Of a DNA stretch of 5,732 bases, positions 4,973-5,732 are shown piece by piece; positions within the stretch are counted from its first letter, which is position 1, and each line of letters starts with the position of its first letter. Made by a program: the position numbers and the translations under genes. This DNA comes from Lentisphaerota bacterium (GTDB lineage Bacteria > Verrucomicrobiota > Lentisphaeria > Oligosphaerales > Oligosphaeraceae). The DNA lies in contig JAAZIY010000020.1 in NCBI GenBank assembly GCA_012800625.1, positions 1 to 5,732 on the forward strand. The letters run 5' to 3'. The notes below the pieces were generated by a model. That model was not told where the DNA came from. It saw nothing but the letters and a program-made list of their open reading frames with translations, and searched no databases.

Positions 4973-5732
4973 TTACGCCTTCAGCCCCAGGTGTTCCTTC
5001 ACGGCTCTGGCGCTTTCGGGCCATTTTTTGATCTCGCGGTCGCCGAGGATGATGATGCCCTCAACCACACCCTTGTGAATGTACTCGCGGGCCTTTTCGA
5101 GCTGGTAGACCAGAAGCTCGGGCGGCGTGCCGCAGCTGGCGCAACCGTAGTCGTGGATGAAAATCCCCAGGATGATGGGCTTGCCAGGGAAGTCCTCTTG
5201 ACAAAGGGCGATGTAATGGTCTATGTCGAGGATGCTCTCCTTGTTCCAGTGCCAGAGATTGACCACGTCGATGTAAGGCTGCACTAGGCGGAACTTGCCG
5301 CGGCCTAGCTCGAACTCGTAGATCACGCCGTAAAGACGCAAGGCCTCGTTGTGCTTCTTAAGGGCGCGGTACATCTTCTCGAAACGCTCGGGCAAAAGCA
5401 AGTTGGTGAAGCTGGTGCTGTAGTCGTCACACATGGCGCCAACTATGTTGGGATACTGTAATGACAGGCGGCTGAGCAGCTCGGCGTTCTCCTCCTCGCT
5501 GTTGGCCAAGGCCCCGGGACTGCGGCAGTTGGAGTTGATCTGGCAGATCAGTTTCTTGAAACCGGCGTGCAGGCGCATCATCTTGTCAGTGGTAGGACCG
5601 TAGACATAGACGGCATTTTCGGCGTTGAAGTAGGCCGCGCCGCGCAGCAGGGTGTCGTCGGCCATGGAACCGCCCCAGCTTGGTGTGGGTCCGCCCCAGA
5701 CCCAGACCTGCTCCTTGCCCAGAGGCGGTGCG
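4973..5732 (-). CDS. TIM-barrel, glycoside-hydrolase-like hypothetical protein, C-terminal part (cut by window edge)
   Basis: The minus-strand frame is open from the right edge to TAA at 4975-4973, giving 252 residues with no start in view. The ATG at 5665 is internal: the frame continues upstream with protein-like sequence (APPLGKEQVWVWGGPTPSWG) and no ribosome binding site precedes it. Alternating strand-like and helical segments suggest a (beta/alpha)8 barrel: AVYVYGP (about 40), FKKLICQINS (about 58), PNIVGAMCDDY (about 94-104), RLYGVIYEFELG (about 132), YIDVVNLWHW (about 153), PIILGIFIHDYG (about 185) and VEGIIILGDREI (about 223). Asp-Asp after GAMC and the Glu and His-Asp at other strand ends are possible active-site acids. 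I do not know a characterised homologue, so enzyme activity and substrate are unassigned. Composition is GC-rich, like rpsB and unlike the pseudogenes between them, so I take it as a resident chromosomal gene. Confidence 0.75.
   Translation of the reverse strand, partial: APPLGKEQVWVWGGPTPSWGGSMADDTLLRGAAYFNAENAVYVYGPTTDKMMRLHAGFKKLICQINSNCRSPGALANSEEENAELLSRLSLQYPNIVGAMCDDYSTSFTNLLLPERFEKMYRALKKHNEALRLYGVIYEFELGRGKFRLVQPYIDVVNLWHWNKESILDIDHYIALCQEDFPGKPIILGIFIHDYGCASCGTPPELLVYQLEKAREYIHKGVVEGIIILGDREIKKWPESARAVKEHLGLKA

Overview
The window looks like a bacterial chromosome segment in which a roughly 4.5 kb stretch of accessory DNA separates two GC-rich host genes. Both host genes are on the minus strand and both are cut by the window edges. 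On the left is the N-terminal third of ribosomal protein S2 (rpsB). On the right is the C-terminal 252 residues of a protein that looks like a TIM-barrel, glycoside-hydrolase-like fold. The S2 sequence, the style of the right-hand protein, the DUF1670 remnant and the palindromic repeats would suit a member of the Planctomycetes-Verrucomicrobia-Chlamydiae group, perhaps a gut-type Lentisphaerota. That assignment is an impression and no marker here proves it.

Layout from left to right: rpsB with its ribosome binding site and a TATAAT-containing leader (1-430); AT-rich intergenic DNA with a small tandem repeat and a long-armed inverted repeat (430-691); a decayed plus-strand transposase pseudogene (689-1475) ending in a perfect 11-bp hairpin; about 150 bases with no gene; an array of short palindromes with a 78-bp composite period (1632-1789, resuming at 3706-3833); a complete group IIC intron inserted inside one unit of that array (1790-3705, minus strand) with an intact 425-residue reverse transcriptase/maturase; a decayed plus-strand DUF1670 pseudogene (3843-4794); a short gap with an inverted repeat; and the TIM-barrel-like gene.

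The main result is the exact position of the intron. Joining base 1789 to base 3706 restores one palindromic repeat unit, which matches two uninterrupted copies in the same window except for one base. This fixes both splice boundaries: GTGCG at the 5' end and GAT at the 3' end. It also shows that the intron entered 5 nt downstream (in intron sense) of a 14-bp palindrome. Group IIC introns are known to choose sites just after a stem-loop, usually a transcription terminator or an integron attC site. Here the stem-loop appears to come from an intergenic palindromic repeat family.

The two host genes and the intron point leftward, while the two decayed genes point rightward. The accessory block reads as an insertion hotspot upstream of rpsB: old transposon-type genes decayed, a palindromic repeat array lay between them, and the intron arrived later, since it is the only accessory gene still intact. 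I see no tRNA, rRNA or CRISPR array, and no intact new multi-gene system.
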